Assembly: GCF_001940525.2 (NCBI RefSeq)
Contig: NZ_CP019437.1
Coordinates: 3,846,682-3,910,681, forward strand
Direction of reading: 5' to 3'
DNA: 64,000 nt
Source: Thioclava nitratireducens
GTDB lineage: Bacteria > Pseudomonadota > Alphaproteobacteria > Rhodobacterales > Rhodobacteraceae
The translations under genes were made by a program, and so were the position numbers. The notes below the pieces were generated by a model. It was not told the DNA's origin. It saw only the letters and a list, made by a program, of their open reading frames with translations, and did no database searches. Every line of letters starts with the position of its first letter. The stretch's first letter is position 1. Below, in pieces: positions 28,202 to 37,638 of the stretch.

Positions 28202-28755
28202 TGCGCCTGACGCCCACCGGCCTGCTGTTTCGCGGCCGCCGTTTCCCGGTCGAGATCGGCCGCGGCGGCATCACCGGCAGCAAGCAGGAGGGCGACGGCG
28301 CGACCCCCTCGGGGCGGCTGCACATCCTGCGGATGTTCTACCGCGCGGATCGAATTGTCGCGCCTCAAGACTGGGCCGAACCGATCGGGCCGCGCGATCT
28401 GTGGTGCGACGCCTCCGAGGATTCGGCCTATAACCAATTGGTTCGCGCACCCTACCCCGCCTCGCATGAGGCGATGCGGCGCGCCGATCCGCTTTACGAC
28501 ATCGTACTGGTCACCGATTGGAACTATCCGCAGGCGCAGGCAGGCAAAGGCTCGGCCATCTTCCTGCATCAGCGCCGCCGCGCGGGCTACCCTACCGCAG
28601 GCTGCCTCGCCTTCCGCCGGGACCACCTGATCTGGATCGCGCGGCATGTTGCACCGGGCGAACCGCTCGACATTCCAATTCGGCTTGGAGGAAATATCCT
28701 CCGGGGGTCCGGGGGCGGAAAGCCCCCGGCGCTCGACGCCCGGGACAAAGCTTAG
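28201..28755 (+). CDS. L,D-transpeptidase family (YkuD) protein
   Basis: A 184-residue protein with the YkuD active-site pattern FLHQRRRAGYPTAGCLAFRR, with His123 and the catalytic Cys135. Such enzymes form 3-3 peptidoglycan crosslinks or attach lipoproteins, but this one has no obvious signal peptide, so its location is uncertain. The start overlaps the ribA stop. From about residue 160 the sequence is encoded by a dispersed GC-rich element (28685-28729), giving the tail GGNILRGSGGGKPPALDARDKA; the ancestral stop was probably lost. The stop overlaps that of the convergent yggS. Confidence 0.86.
   Translation: MRLTPTGLLFRGRRFPVEIGRGGITGSKQEGDGATPSGRLHILRMFYRADRIVAPQDWAEPIGPRDLWCDASEDSAYNQLVRAPYPASHEAMRRADPLYDIVLVTDWNYPQAQAGKGSAIFLHQRRRAGYPTAGCLAFRRDHLIWIARHVAPGEPLDIPIRLGGNILRGSGGGKPPALDARDKA
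28685..28729 (+). repeat. dispersed intergenic element (copy 3), inside the L,D-transpeptidase 3' end
   Basis: It reads GGAGGAAATATCC and then a G-rich stretch. It ends in the eight-pair hairpin CCGGGGGC / GCCCCCGG with a five-base loop. It shares the AAATATCC core and GGGGGC/GCCCCC hairpin with the element after dapB. Confidence 0.6.
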
Positions 28756-29405
28756 GAATAGTCGCGCGCGCCGAAGATTGCCGAACCCACGCGCACATGG
28801 GTTGCGCCCGCCGCGATCGCTTTCTCGAAATCCGAGCTCATCCCCATCGAGAGACCGTCGAGCCCGTTGCGCCCGGCCATCTCGGCCAGCATCGCGAAAT
28901 GCGGCGCAGGGTCTTCGGATTCGGGCGGGATGCACATCAGCCCGACGATCGGAAGATCCTTCGCCCGCATGTCCGCGACGAAAGCGTCGACATCATCGGG
29001 CAGCACGCCCGCTTTTTGTGGCTCCTCGCCAGTATTGACCTGAATGAAAAGATCGGGAGACGCCCCGCGCGCCTGCGCCAGATTGGCCAGCTTCTTGCCC
29101 AGCGAGGGCCGGTCGAGCGTGTGAATTGCCTCGAACAGCTCCACCGCCAGCTTCGCCTTGTTCGACTGCAGCGGCCCGATCATGTGGACTTCGCAGCCGG
29201 GAAATTCCTCGCGCCAGGCGGGCCATTTGCCTTGCGCTTCCTGCACGTAGTTTTCGCCGAAGAGCCGATGCCCTTCGCGCAGAACCGCCTCGACCCGCTC
29301 GGCGGGCTGAACTTTCGACACGGCGATCAGCTTCACCGATCCCGCGTCGCGCCCTGCCTCGTCTTCCGCTTTCGCGATCCGCGCCTGAATGTCACTCAGT
29401 CCCAT
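28752..29405 (-). CDS. YggS-family pyridoxal phosphate homeostasis protein
   Basis: PLP-binding protein of the YggS/PROSC family, involved in vitamin B6 and amino-acid homeostasis. The 217-residue product (start at 29405 after GAGGG) has the PLP lysine Lys31 in LIAVSKVQPAE, FGENYVQEAQGK, HMIGPLQSNKAK and the phosphate-binding end LSMGMSSDFEKAIAAGATHVRVGSAIFG. It fits the alanine racemase-like TIM-barrel family without a second domain. It lies between the convergent L,D-transpeptidase gene and the porin terminator. Confidence 0.95.
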   Translation of the reverse strand: MGLSDIQARIAKAEDEAGRDAGSVKLIAVSKVQPAERVEAVLREGHRLFGENYVQEAQGKWPAWREEFPGCEVHMIGPLQSNKAKLAVELFEAIHTLDRPSLGKKLANLAQARGASPDLFIQVNTGEEPQKAGVLPDDVDAFVADMRAKDLPIVGLMCIPPESEDPAPHFAMLAEMAGRNGLDGLSMGMSSDFEKAIAAGATHVRVGSAIFGARDYS

Positions 29406-29450
29406 CTGGCCCTCCCTCGTCAGCGCGCCCAAGAAACACCGAAGGGCCCA

Positions 29451-29482
29451 AAAAGAAAAGAGCGGGCGCAAGGCCCGCTCTT
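29451..29482 (-). terminator. rho-independent terminator of the porin gene
   Basis: A ten-pair stem AAGAGCGGGC / GCCCGCTCTT with a five-base loop, followed on the minus strand by TTTTCTTTTT. It lies 22 bases after the porin stop. Confidence 0.9.
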
Positions 29483-29504
29483 CCCATCGTTCTGTCCCGA
29501 AGGA

Positions 29505-30530
29505 TTAGAACGAGAACTTCACGCCGAGGTCGGCAACCATGTCCGAACCCGTGAGGTCGTTGTCAGCAACGCCGCCCTTGATGGTCGCGCCGCCGCCGAG
29601 GTCGTACTCAGCGCCGAGACCGTACCAGGTCACGTCTTCGTTCGAGCCGTTGAACTTAGCGTGCTGCACGTAGCCACCAACGGTGGTCGCACCGAAGACC
29701 GACGAAGCACCGATACCGTAGTAATCAATGTCGAGATCTTTGCCAGCATGCGCGATGTGGGCTTTGACCGAGGTGTTGCCGAACTGAGCGACACCGGCGA
29801 GAGTGACCATGTCAGCTTTGCCGTCGACGGTGCCAACGGTGACAGTGGGGGGGGTGGTGGAAGAATCCGTGGAGGTTCCGGTGAAACGCCCATCAAGATA
29901 CTCGTAACCCAAACCAACGGTGTAGTTGCCGAAGGTATATGCACCCGCGATGGCGTACTCTTGAGACGCATCGGTCGAGTTAGCTTTGCCGTCCGACATC
30001 GACGCTGCGACCGAGAACGCACCAAAGGTGCCGGTGTACAGCAGGTTCGGGCCGGTGTTGGCGACAGAGAACGTGGTGGTGGCGCTGCCGGTCGACGTGG
30101 CCGCCATGGTCGCGACGTTCTTACCAACATTGCCGCCGTTATCGCCGGTCAGGTACATGATGTCGTTGCCGTAGCCGTCCATCGAGGACAGATCGGTGTA
30201 GCCGACTTCGTAGTAGTCGCCGAACAGAGCTTCCGAAGCGCCGACGACGTCGCCCATCGAGAGCTTGCCGAATGCGCCGGAGATGTAGACCGAAGCAGCG
30301 GTGCCGTTGGTGGCAGCAGTCGCTTGGTCAGCGCGCATGGAGCCGCCGAACTCGAGGCCACCGTCGGTGGTGCCCGAAGCGGTGAACGAGACGCGGATAC
30401 GGCTCGAGAAGTTCCAGTCGGAGCCGTTGTACACGACACCCATGCGGCCGTCACCGCCAACCGAGACCTCAGCGGCAGCGATGCCAGCCGAGAACACGAG
30501 CGCGGTCGTCGCGAAGAGAACCTTTTTCAT
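29505..30530 (-). CDS. outer-membrane porin (Rhodobacter type)
   Basis: Trimeric beta-barrel porin, 341 residues including a signal peptide (MKKVLFATTALVFSAGIAAA). The mature part starts EVSVGGDGRMGVVYNG and has alternating polar/hydrophobic strands (FSSRIRVSFTASGTTDGGLEFGG; FGKLSMGDVVGASEALFGDYYEVGY), ending in the aromatic VADLGVKFSF that the BAM complex recognises. A Gly/Ser/Thr/Asp-rich composition fits abundant outer-membrane expression. GAGGG precedes the ATG. A strong terminator follows, and the gene stands alone. Confidence 0.95.
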   Translation of the reverse strand: MKKVLFATTALVFSAGIAAAEVSVGGDGRMGVVYNGSDWNFSSRIRVSFTASGTTDGGLEFGGSMRADQATAATNGTAASVYISGAFGKLSMGDVVGASEALFGDYYEVGYTDLSSMDGYGNDIMYLTGDNGGNVGKNVATMAATSTGSATTTFSVANTGPNLLYTGTFGAFSVAASMSDGKANSTDASQEYAIAGAYTFGNYTVGLGYEYLDGRFTGTSTDSSTTPPTVTVGTVDGKADMVTLAGVAQFGNTSVKAHIAHAGKDLDIDYYGIGASSVFGATTVGGYVQHAKFNGSNEDVTWYGLGAEYDLGGGATIKGGVADNDLTGSDMVADLGVKFSF

Positions 30531-30880
30531 CGTTTTCCCTCATTGTCTTACAGGTAACCCCCAACCTGGGGAATCCGAAGTTGGGTATGACGGTGTTTTC
30601 TCTCCCCACCCCTTTTATTGCAACTCAAAGCGCCCGCCCCGGTCGAATAGGGTGTTTGATGGTGCAGACATGTCACAGTAACGTCAGCCCGCCCTTGCAG
30701 CCTTTCCTTGCCATCACCTCGCGATAGCCCTCATGTGCGTGTATAGCGGCACAAGACCCGCGAATGGCAGCGGGCCGATCGGGCGAATTCCGGGGCGAAA
30801 AGGGAAAAACCTTGTCGGGCTTGGGGCCATGGGCTAGAGAAAAGGCAACCAATGACGCAGGCCGACGGGGACAGCTTCGC
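30531..30880. other. 350-base intergenic region between the porin and the DUF3576 gene
   Basis: The divergent spacer holds the porin upstream region on minus, with its GAGGG ribosome site next to 30530 and an imperfect inverted repeat CCCCAAC / AGTTGGG at about 30570-30585. On the plus side a candidate promoter lies at 30812-30840. No convincing small gene or RNA is visible; open frames here are short and unconserved-looking. Confidence 0.55.
30812..30840 (+). promoter_or_regulatory. candidate promoter of the DUF3576 lipoprotein gene
   Basis: TTGTCG (30812-30817), a 17-base spacer, then TAGAGA (30835-30840). It would give a leader of about 35 nt. Confidence 0.3.
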
Positions 30881-31426
30881 ATGACTTCCAGAACCCTTTT
30901 GAAACGCACGGCAATTCTGGGCCTGTGCCTCGCGCTCGCAGGCTGCGGCAAGGGTATCTCGAGCGGCAACATCTTCTCGGGTAGCGGTGGCACCCCCGCG
31001 CAGCGCGATGCCAATCAGCTCGACCACCTGTCCGGCTCCAACGAGGCCGTAATCGACGGGCCTTCGCGCCGCGTTCAGAAGAAATCCACCGTGTGGGACC
31101 TCTTCAGCGGCAAGGGCGATCCGAACATCACCGTCGAGGTGAACAAGTATCTCTGGCAGGCTTCGCTCGAAGTGCTCGACTTCCTGCCGATTCAAGAGGT
31201 TGACCCCTTCTCCGGCGTCATCGTGACCGGCTACGGCACCCCGCCGGGCGGCGGTCGCGCCTACAAAGCCACTGTTTACGTCACCGATCCGGCGCTCGAT
31301 GCGCGCTCGCTGAAAGTGTCGATCCGCACCCGGGGCGGAGCAGTTTCCGCCGATACGCAGCGCGCCGTGGAGAACGCGATTCTCACCCGCGCACGTCAGC
31401 TGCGGGTCCGCGACTCGCAACTCTGA
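30881..31426 (+). CDS. DUF3576 lipoprotein
   Basis: Predicted outer-membrane-associated lipoprotein of unknown function, 181 residues. The ATG at 30881 gives MTSRTLLKRTAILGLCLALAGCG, a type II signal peptide with the acylated Cys22. The body matches DUF3576: RDANQLDHLSGSNEAVIDGP, then VNKYLWQASLEVLDFLPI, then GVIVTGYGTPPGG and a C-terminal LTRARQLRVRDSQL. An upstream in-frame extension lacks any signal and was rejected. It precedes the leuS-lptE-holA cluster, as is usual in this order. Confidence 0.88.
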   Translation: MTSRTLLKRTAILGLCLALAGCGKGISSGNIFSGSGGTPAQRDANQLDHLSGSNEAVIDGPSRRVQKKSTVWDLFSGKGDPNITVEVNKYLWQASLEVLDFLPIQEVDPFSGVIVTGYGTPPGGGRAYKATVYVTDPALDARSLKVSIRTRGGAVSADTQRAVENAILTRARQLRVRDSQL

Positions 31427-31456
31427 TCCCGAAAGTCGACCGCAGGACGCATTCAG

Positions 31457-31491
31457 ATCCCCGCCCGAGCCAGCCTCCGGCGGGGATATTT
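31457..31491. terminator. hairpin after the DUF3576 gene carrying the dispersed element (copy 4)
   Basis: ATCCCCGCC pairs perfectly with GGCGGGGAT (nine pairs, 13-base loop), followed by ATTTCTGT. The right arm lies inside GCCTCCGGCGGGGATATTT (31473-31491), identical to 10222-10240. It may terminate the DUF3576 transcript before leuS. Confidence 0.6.
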
Positions 31492-31578
31492 CTGTCCAAA
31501 TGAGCGCGGCGGCTGGACCTCGCCCCCAAGGCCAGTGTAGCAAGCTCGCGCAGAATTCGACGTGATGAGGGGCCCGAC

Positions 31579-34137
31579 ATGGCACGCTACGAACCGAGCC
31601 AGAGCGAGACGAAATGGCAAGAGGCCTGGAACGAGGCGGATCTCTTCGCCGCGCGCCGTGATCCGGCCAAGCCGAAATATTACGTCCTCGAGATGTTCCC
31701 TTACCCGTCGGGCCGCATCCATATGGGCCATGTGCGCAACTACACGATGGGCGACGTCGTCGCGCGCTACAAGATGGCGAAGGGCTTTTCCGTGCTGCAT
31801 CCGATGGGCTGGGATGCTTTCGGGATGCCCGCCGAGAACGCCGCGATGGACAATGGCGGTCACCCGAAGGACTGGACCTACGGCAATATCGCCGTAATGA
31901 AGGATCAGATGAAGCCGCTGGGCCTCTCGATCGACTGGTCGCGCGAATTCGCGACCTGCGACCCGGACTATTACGGCCAACAGCAGGCGATGTTCATCGA
32001 CATGCTCGAGGCCGGTCTCGTCTATCGCAAGAACGCGGTGGTGAACTGGGACCCGGTCGACATGACCGTGCTTGCCAATGAACAGGTGATCGATGGCAAG
32101 GGCTGGCGCTCTGGCGCCGAGGTCGAACGCCGCGAGCTGACGCAGTGGTTCTTCAAGATTTCCGACTATGCCGAAGAACTGCTCGACGCGCTCGACAACC
32201 TGAAAGACTGGCCCGAGAAGGTGCGCCTGATGCAGGCAAACTGGATCGGGAAATCGCGCGGCCTGCAATTCGCCTTCTCGACCGTCGATGCGCCGGAAGG
32301 TTTCGACCGGCTGGAGGTCTACACGACCCGCCCCGACACGCTGCGCGGTGCTAGCTTTGCGGCGATCTCGCCCGATCACCCGCTCGCCAAGCATCTGGAG
32401 CGTCACGATCCCAAGGTCGCGGAATTCGTCGCGAAATGCCGCGCGGGCGGCACAACAGAAGAAGCCATCGAGACTGCCGAGAAGCTCGGCATGGACACCG
32501 GCATCAAGGTCCGCCACCCGCTCGACACTAGCTGGGAACTGCCGGTCTATATCGCGAACTTCATCCTGATGGATTACGGCACCGGCGCGATCTTCGGCTG
32601 CCCGGCGCATGACGCGCGCGACTTCGAATTCGCGACGAAATACGAGCTGCCGATCACGCCCGTTTTCGAGCCGCTCGAAGGTGACTATCCCGACGCCGAA
32701 TACGTCCCGCTGAAATCGGAAAAAGTCCGCTATATCCGCGGCTTCGCGGGCGACGAAGTGCAGACCGGCGAAGAGGGCGTAGCAGCCGCGATCGCCTTCT
32801 GCGAGGAAAACGGCATCGGTCAGGGCGTGACCAAGTTCCGCCTGCGCGACTGGGGCCTGAGCCGCCAGCGCTACTGGGGCTGCCCGATTCCGGTCGTGCA
32901 TTGCGAGACCTGCGGTGTGGTGCCGGAGAAGAAGGAAAACCTGCCCGTCGAGCTGCCTTACGACGAGGACGGCCAGAAGATCGACTTCTCGATACCTGGC
33001 AACCCGCTCGACCGTCATCCCAGCTGGCGCGACTGCACCTGCCCGAATTGCGGCGGGCCGGGTCAGCGCGAGACCGATACGATGGATACCTTCGTCGATT
33101 CGAGCTGGTATTACGCGCGCTTCACCTCGCCCGGCGCCGCCACGCCGACCGATCCGGCCGAGGCCGAGTATTGGATGAACGTCGACCAATATATCGGCGG
33201 CATCGAGCATGCGATTCTTCACCTGCTCTATTCGCGCTTCTATGCCCGCGCGATGCACAAGACCGGCCACCTGCCAGCGAAAGCGATCGAGCCGTTCGAT
33301 GCGCTGTTCACGCAAGGCATGGTGACGCACGAGATCTACCTCACGCGCGACGCCAAGAATCGCCCCGTCTACCACCTCCCCGAAGAGGTCGAGGACGGTA
33401 AGCTGAAGGCGACCGGCGAAGCGGTCGAGACCATCCCCTCGGCCAAGATGTCGAAATCGAAGAAGAACGTCGTCGATCCGATGAACATCATCGCCGAGTT
33501 CGGGGCCGATACCGCCCGCTTCTTCGTGATGTCCGACAGCCCGCCCGAGCGGGACGTGGAGTGGACCGCCGCTGGCGCCGAAGCCACGTCGAAATTCCTC
33601 GCCCGCGTGCACCGCATTGCCGACGATATCGCCAATTCGGATGCGCCCGCGAACGAGGCCGAGGATACGGCGCTGCTTAAGGCCACCCACAAGGCGATCG
33701 ACGAGGTCACCAAATCGATCGAGGGCTTCACCTTCAACAAGGCGGTCGCGACGCTCTACGGCCTGACCAACACGATGTCGAAATCGAAGGCCGGGGCCGA
33801 GACCAAGCGCGAAGCGATGAAGCTGATGGCGCAGCTGATGGCGCCGATGGTCCCGCACCTCGCCGAAGAGGTCTGGTCGATGCTGGGCGGCGAAGGCTTC
33901 GTGATCGCAGCCCCTTGGCCAGAGGCGGACCCGGCCCTGCTAGTCGAGGATTCGGTGACGCTGCCGATCCAGATCAACGGCAAGCGCCGCGCCGAGATTT
34001 CGGTGCCCAAGGACATGCCGAAGGAAGAGGTTGAAAAGCTGGTTCTGGCCGACGAAGCTGTGGTCAAGGCGCTGGCCGGTGGCCAGCCCAAGAAGCTGAT
34101 CGTTGTGCCGGGGCGGATCGTCAATGTGGTCATCTGA
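31579..34137 (+). CDS. leuS: leucyl-tRNA synthetase
   Basis: Charges tRNA-Leu. At 852 residues it is a full bacterial class I synthetase: the HIGH-type motif HMGH (48-51) in [17 protein letters not shown]1 editing domain with [16 protein letters not shown] and the [12 protein letters not shown] region, a zinc-like insert ([21 protein letters not shown]), and KMSKS at 623-627 in [13 protein letters not shown]. The ATG at 31579 follows GAGGGG. lptE starts inside its last codons (14-base overlap) and holA follows, the standard alphaproteobacterial cluster. Confidence 0.98.
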   Translation: MARYEPSQSETKWQEAWNEADLFAARRDPAKPKYYVLEMFPYPSGRIHMGHVRNYTMGDVVARYKMAKGFSVLHPMGWDAFGMPAENAAMDNGGHPKDWTYGNIAVMKDQMKPLGLSIDWSREFATCDPDYYGQQQAMFIDMLEAGLVYRKNAVVNWDPVDMTVLANEQVIDGKGWRSGAEVERRELTQWFFKISDYAEELLDALDNLKDWPEKVRLMQANWIGKSRGLQFAFSTVDAPEGFDRLEVYTTRPDTLRGASFAAISPDHPLAKHLERHDPKVAEFVAKCRAGGTTEEAIETAEKLGMDTGIKVRHPLDTSWELPVYIANFILMDYGTGAIFGCPAHDARDFEFATKYELPITPVFEPLEGDYPDAEYVPLKSEKVRYIRGFAGDEVQTGEEGVAAAIAFCEENGIGQGVTKFRLRDWGLSRQRYWGCPIPVVHCETCGVVPEKKENLPVELPYDEDGQKIDFSIPGNPLDRHPSWRDCTCPNCGGPGQRETDTMDTFVDSSWYYARFTSPGAATPTDPAEAEYWMNVDQYIGGIEHAILHLLYSRFYARAMHKTGHLPAKAIEPFDALFTQGMVTHEIYLTRDAKNRPVYHLPEEVEDGKLKATGEAVETIPSAKMSKSKKNVVDPMNIIAEFGADTARFFVMSDSPPERDVEWTAAGAEATSKFLARVHRIADDIANSDAPANEAEDTALLKATHKAIDEVTKSIEGFTFNKAVATLYGLTNTMSKSKAGAETKREAMKLMAQLMAPMVPHLAEEVWSMLGGEGFVIAAPWPEADPALLVEDSVTLPIQINGKRRAEISVPKDMPKEEVEKLVLADEAVVKALAGGQPKKLIVVPGRIVNVVI

Positions 34138-34621
34138 CAGACGCGGATTTCTGGGGCTCGCGGGGGCCGCTGGCCTGCTCGCGGGCTGCGGCTTCACCCC
34201 GGCCTACGGGCCTCAGGGCGGGGCTGCGAAACTGCTCGAAGGGGTCGAACCGGCTGCGCCCACGACGCGCGACGCCTTCGCCCTCGTTCAGCAGCTGTAT
34301 GCCCGGCTCGGCCCGTCGCAGGCCACCCGCTACCGGCTCGATTACAAGATCGACACCGAGGCGGTCGGTCAGGGCATCTCGCCCGACAACGCGACCACGC
34401 GCTACCAGTTGAACGGCACTGTGGATTACACGCTGCGCGATGCGGCCGATAACGCCGTACTGCTGACCGGACGCGTCACCTCCTTCACCTCGTGGTCCGC
34501 GACCGGCACCGTGGTCGCCTCACAGGCCGCGCAGGAAGACGCGCATCGCCGTCTGATGGTGATCCTTGCCGATCAGATCGTAACGCGCCTGCTGTCCCAA
34601 GCACCGAGCCTTCCGGAATGA
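34124..34621 (+). CDS. lptE: LPS-assembly lipoprotein LptE
   Basis: Outer-membrane partner of the LptD translocon for lipopolysaccharide. The 165-residue product begins [23 protein letters not shown], a lipoprotein signal with acylated Cys22 and a twin-arginine-like pair. The LptE features follow: [47 protein letters not shown]. It starts 14 bases inside leuS and ends in an ATGA overlap with holA, so all three are translationally linked. Confidence 0.9.
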   Translation: MWSSDRRGFLGLAGAAGLLAGCGFTPAYGPQGGAAKLLEGVEPAAPTTRDAFALVQQLYARLGPSQATRYRLDYKIDTEAVGQGISPDNATTRYQLNGTVDYTLRDAADNAVLLTGRVTSFTSWSATGTVVASQAAQEDAHRRLMVILADQIVTRLLSQAPSLPE

Positions 34622-35640
34622 AACTGACCGGCGTAGCAGCGACCCGCTATTTCGCCAAACCCGAGCCAGAGCGCACCGGCCTGCTGATCTTCGGGGGCGA
34701 TGCGATGCGCGTGGCCCTCCGCCGTCAGGAAGTCATCGCCGCATTGATTGGCGCAAAGGGCGAAGAGGAGATGCGCCTGAGCCGGATCGCGGGCGGCGAT
34801 CTGCGCAAGCAACCCTCGCTGCTGCTCGATGCGATCAAGGAGGTCGGCTTCTTCCCTGGCCCGCGCGTGGCCTTCGTCGAAGACGCGACCGACGCGGTAG
34901 CCGATGCAGTGAAAAACGCGCTCGACGCATGGCGCGAAGGCGATGCGCAGATCGTGATCACCGCAGGCTCGCTCGCCGCGAAATCGAAGCTGCGCAAAGC
35001 TTTCGAGGGTCACAACAACGCCTATTCTGTAGGGATTTACGACGACCCGCCGAGCCGCGAGGAAATCGAGGATATCCTGCGCCGCGCCGGTCTGCGCGAC
35101 ATCTCGAACGACGCGATGACCGATCTCGTGGCGCTGTCGCGGGCACTCGATCCAGGCGATTTCCGCCAGACCGTCGAAAAGATCGCGCTCTACAAATTCG
35201 GTGACACTACGCCGCTTGCCCCTGCCGATGTGGCTGCCTGCGCGCCGTCTTCGGTCGAGGCAGGCGTCGATGACGTGCTCTCCATCGTGGCCGAGGGCCG
35301 CGCGCCCGAGCTTGGTCCGGTTATGCGGCGGCTGGAAAGCCAAGGGGTGCAACCCGTGCAGCTCGCCATCGCCGCGATGCGCCATTTCCGCGCGCTGCAT
35401 GCCGCGGCCTCCGACCCGCAAGGCCCCGGTGCAGGCATCGCCCGGATGCGTCCACCGATCTTCGGCCCGCGCCGCGACCGGATGCAGCGGCAGGCGCAAA
35501 GCTGGGGCATGTTCAAGCTGGAGACCGCGCTGAAGGAACTGGTCGAGACCGACCTGACCCTGCGCTCCGCCAGCCGCGCGCCGCAGATGGCGGTGATGGA
35601 GCGCGCGCTGATGCGGCTCGCGATGCTGGCCCGGCGGTGA
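34618..35640 (+). CDS. holA: DNA polymerase III subunit delta
   Basis: Clamp-loader subunit that opens the beta sliding clamp. The 340-residue product matches HolA: LLIFGGDAMRVALRRQEV near the N-terminus, GPRVAFVEDATDAV, then ISNDAMTDLVALSRALDPGDFRQTVEKI and a helical C-terminal collar (VMRRLESQGVQPVQLAIAAM). The start [11 protein letters not shown] overlaps the lptE stop. The flavoprotein gene follows with a GTG overlapping the stop (GTGA). Confidence 0.95.
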   Translation: MKLTGVAATRYFAKPEPERTGLLIFGGDAMRVALRRQEVIAALIGAKGEEEMRLSRIAGGDLRKQPSLLLDAIKEVGFFPGPRVAFVEDATDAVADAVKNALDAWREGDAQIVITAGSLAAKSKLRKAFEGHNNAYSVGIYDDPPSREEIEDILRRAGLRDISNDAMTDLVALSRALDPGDFRQTVEKIALYKFGDTTPLAPADVAACAPSSVEAGVDDVLSIVAEGRAPELGPVMRRLESQGVQPVQLAIAAMRHFRALHAAASDPQGPGAGIARMRPPIFGPRRDRMQRQAQSWGMFKLETALKELVETDLTLRSASRAPQMAVMERALMRLAMLARR

Positions 35641-36824
35641 GCGCGGCGGCGAAATCCGCGCTCGTCATCGGTGGTGGCCCGGCGGGACTGATGGCAGCCG
35701 AGGAACTGGCGCGGGCCGGTGTCGCCGTGACATTGGCAGAGGCCAAGCCGACGCTCGCGCGCAAATTCCTGATGGCGGGAAAGTCCGGGCTGAACCTGAC
35801 CAAGGATGAGCCGCTCGACGTCTTCCTGTCCCATTATTCCCACCCGCAGATCGCCGCGATCACGCGCGCGTTCGGCCCCGAGGCGACGCAGAGTTTCGCC
35901 CGCGATCTGGGTGTCGAGCTGTTCACCGGCTCCACCGGTCGGGTCTTCCCGAAAGTGATGAAAGCCTCGCCGATGCTGCGCGCCTGGATCGCGCGCCTCG
36001 AATCTCTCGGCGTCACGATCCACACCCGCTGGCGCTGGCAGGGCTTCGACGGCGACGCGCTGATCTTCGACACGCCCGAGGGGCGCCAGAGCCTGAGCCC
36101 CGATGCCACGATTCTCGCGCTTGGCGGCGCAAGCTGGCCGCGGCTTGGCTCGGATGCGGCATGGGCGCCTTGGCTGAGCGCGAAAGGCGTAAAGATCGCC
36201 CCCTTTGCCCCCGCCAACATGGGGTTCGAGATCGACTGGTCAGCGCATATGGCAAACCAGCTCGGCCAGCCCGTGAAAGGGGCCGCGCTGATCACGCCGA
36301 CCCGGCGCACGCGCGGGGAATTCGTGATCTCGGAGCGTGGCCTTGAGGGCGGCGGCATCTATGAACTCTCCGCCGAGTTGCGCGAGGGCGCGCCGCTGAG
36401 CCTCGATCTCGCCCCGGATCAAAGCGCCGAAGACCTCGCCGCGCGGCTTGCGAAGATCCCGCCCAAACAGAGCCTTACGAACCGCCTGCGCAAAGGCGCG
36501 AAGCTGGACCCGGTGAAACTCGCGCTCGCTCTGGAATGGGGGCGCCCGCTACCCAAGGACCCGACGCAACTTGCGACAACGCTCAAATCCTTGCCCGTGC
36601 CTCTCGGTGCGCCGCGCCCGATCGCCGAGGCGATCTCCAGCGCGGGCGGCATCGCGTGGGACAGCCTCACCGACGATCTGGAACTGACCGCCCTGCCCGG
36701 CCTCTACGCCGCAGGCGAAATGCTCGACTGGGAGGCCCCGACGGGCGGCTATCTGCTGACCGCCTGCCTCGCCTCCGGCCGCCATGCCGGACGCGCCGCC
36801 GCGCGACAGCTCGCTTCTTCTTGA
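35637..36824 (+). CDS. NAD(P)/FAD-dependent oxidoreductase (HI0933/YhiN-like flavoprotein)
   Basis: A 395-residue flavoprotein of the HI0933-like family (TIGR03862 subgroup by pattern). FAD-binding motif IGGGPAGLMAAEEL lies at 11-24. The family segments ARKFLMAGKSGLNLTKDEP (39-58), GLEGGGIYELSAELR and the C-terminal GLYAAGEMLDWEAPTGGYLLTA follow. The enzymatic reaction is unknown. It starts with a GTG overlapping the holA stop, so it belongs to the leuS operon. A dispersed element directly follows its stop. Confidence 0.88.
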   Translation: MSAAAKSALVIGGGPAGLMAAEELARAGVAVTLAEAKPTLARKFLMAGKSGLNLTKDEPLDVFLSHYSHPQIAAITRAFGPEATQSFARDLGVELFTGSTGRVFPKVMKASPMLRAWIARLESLGVTIHTRWRWQGFDGDALIFDTPEGRQSLSPDATILALGGASWPRLGSDAAWAPWLSAKGVKIAPFAPANMGFEIDWSAHMANQLGQPVKGAALITPTRRTRGEFVISERGLEGGGIYELSAELREGAPLSLDLAPDQSAEDLAARLAKIPPKQSLTNRLRKGAKLDPVKLALALEWGRPLPKDPTQLATTLKSLPVPLGAPRPIAEAISSAGGIAWDSLTDDLELTALPGLYAAGEMLDWEAPTGGYLLTACLASGRHAGRAAARQLASS

Positions 36825-36826
36825 TA

Positions 36827-36869
36827 GAAAATCCCGGGGGAGGTCCGTAGCACCGGGGGCAGAGCCCCC
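36827..36869 (+). repeat. dispersed intergenic element (copy 5), after the flavoprotein gene
   Basis: It starts GAAAATCCCGGGGGAGGTCC and contains GGGGGC / GCCCCC with a three-base loop (36855-36869). It lies directly between two convergent stop codons, leaving only the GST stop beyond it. It is a divergent relative of the copies at 13302 and 28685. Confidence 0.5.
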
Positions 36870-37466
36870 TTACTCGTCCCGCTTCGCCACCGCGCGCCTA
36901 TAGGCGGGGCGCGCCCGCATCCGGTCGTGATATTCGCTCAGCCGATGCTCGACGATCGGGAATTTCGCCATCAGCGCCCAGTCGAGGCAATGCGTCAGGA
37001 TGATATCGGGCACGGTCATTTCCTCGCCCATCACGAACTCCCCATCCCCCATTCGGTGGATCAGCGTGCGCTGCGAGCGCTCGAACTCCCAGCGCAGGGA
37101 ATTCTTGATGCCCGACAGCCGCAGCTCTTCGGGCAGGACGAAACTGTGGCGCGCGGCGGTCCAGAGATTCGCATCGAACTCGTCGAGCAGGAATTGCGTC
37201 AGGCTGTCCTGCCGCGCACGCTCCAGCGTACCCGCCTCATGGGTGAACTTCCCATGCGCATCAGCAAGATAAGTGAGGATCGCGGTGGAATCGGTGATCG
37301 GCGTGCCGTCGACAACGAGCACCGGCACCTTGCCTGCCGGGTTGAAGGCCACGACATCCTCCGAGCGCGGCGCGGCCCGCACGTGCTGATACTCCGCGCC
37401 CAGCTCCTCCAGCATCCACAACACGCGCAGCGTCCGCGAGCCGACCGTTCCGATAACCGTATACAT
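36870..37466 (-). CDS. glutathione S-transferase family protein
   Basis: Cytosolic GST fold, 198 residues. The N-terminal thioredoxin-like domain (about 1-77) has TVGSRTLRVLWMLEELG, the cis-proline segment NPAGKVPVLVVDG and the Glu/Asp-Ser glutathione site ITDSTAILTYLAD. The C-terminal helical domain has VPDIILTHCLDWA. The substrate is unknown; beta-like or Gtt-like subfamilies are possible. It converges on the flavoprotein gene and diverges from the MFS transporter gene. Confidence 0.92.
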   Translation of the reverse strand: MYTVIGTVGSRTLRVLWMLEELGAEYQHVRAAPRSEDVVAFNPAGKVPVLVVDGTPITDSTAILTYLADAHGKFTHEAGTLERARQDSLTQFLLDEFDANLWTAARHSFVLPEELRLSGIKNSLRWEFERSQRTLIHRMGDGEFVMGEEMTVPDIILTHCLDWALMAKFPIVEHRLSEYHDRMRARPAYRRAVAKRDE

Positions 37467-37638
37467 CCTGCCTCCCCTCGAAAGTCACGCCATTGGGCCA
37501 TGGCTGCGGGGGAGGTTCAAGAGCGGCTCTGGGGCATTCCCGCGCGATTGTGACCGAGACAAGCTCGCGATTGACGCGCTGCAGCATCCATGGCGATATG
37601 CCGCCCGCGCGGAAGGGAGATCCGCCGGGAGACGTAGA

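Noticed and set aside
28518..30557. 679-residue open frame across L,D-transpeptidase, yggS and porin
   Set aside because: It runs over three real genes and has no coherent domain; a shadow.
30673..31014. Small minus-strand open frame in the porin/DUF3576 spacer
   Set aside because: It overlaps the lipoprotein gene and has no ribosome site or conserved-looking sequence.
31453..33858. 801-residue open frame antisense to leuS
   Set aside because: Shadow of leuS in a GC-rich genome; no recognisable fold or ribosome site.
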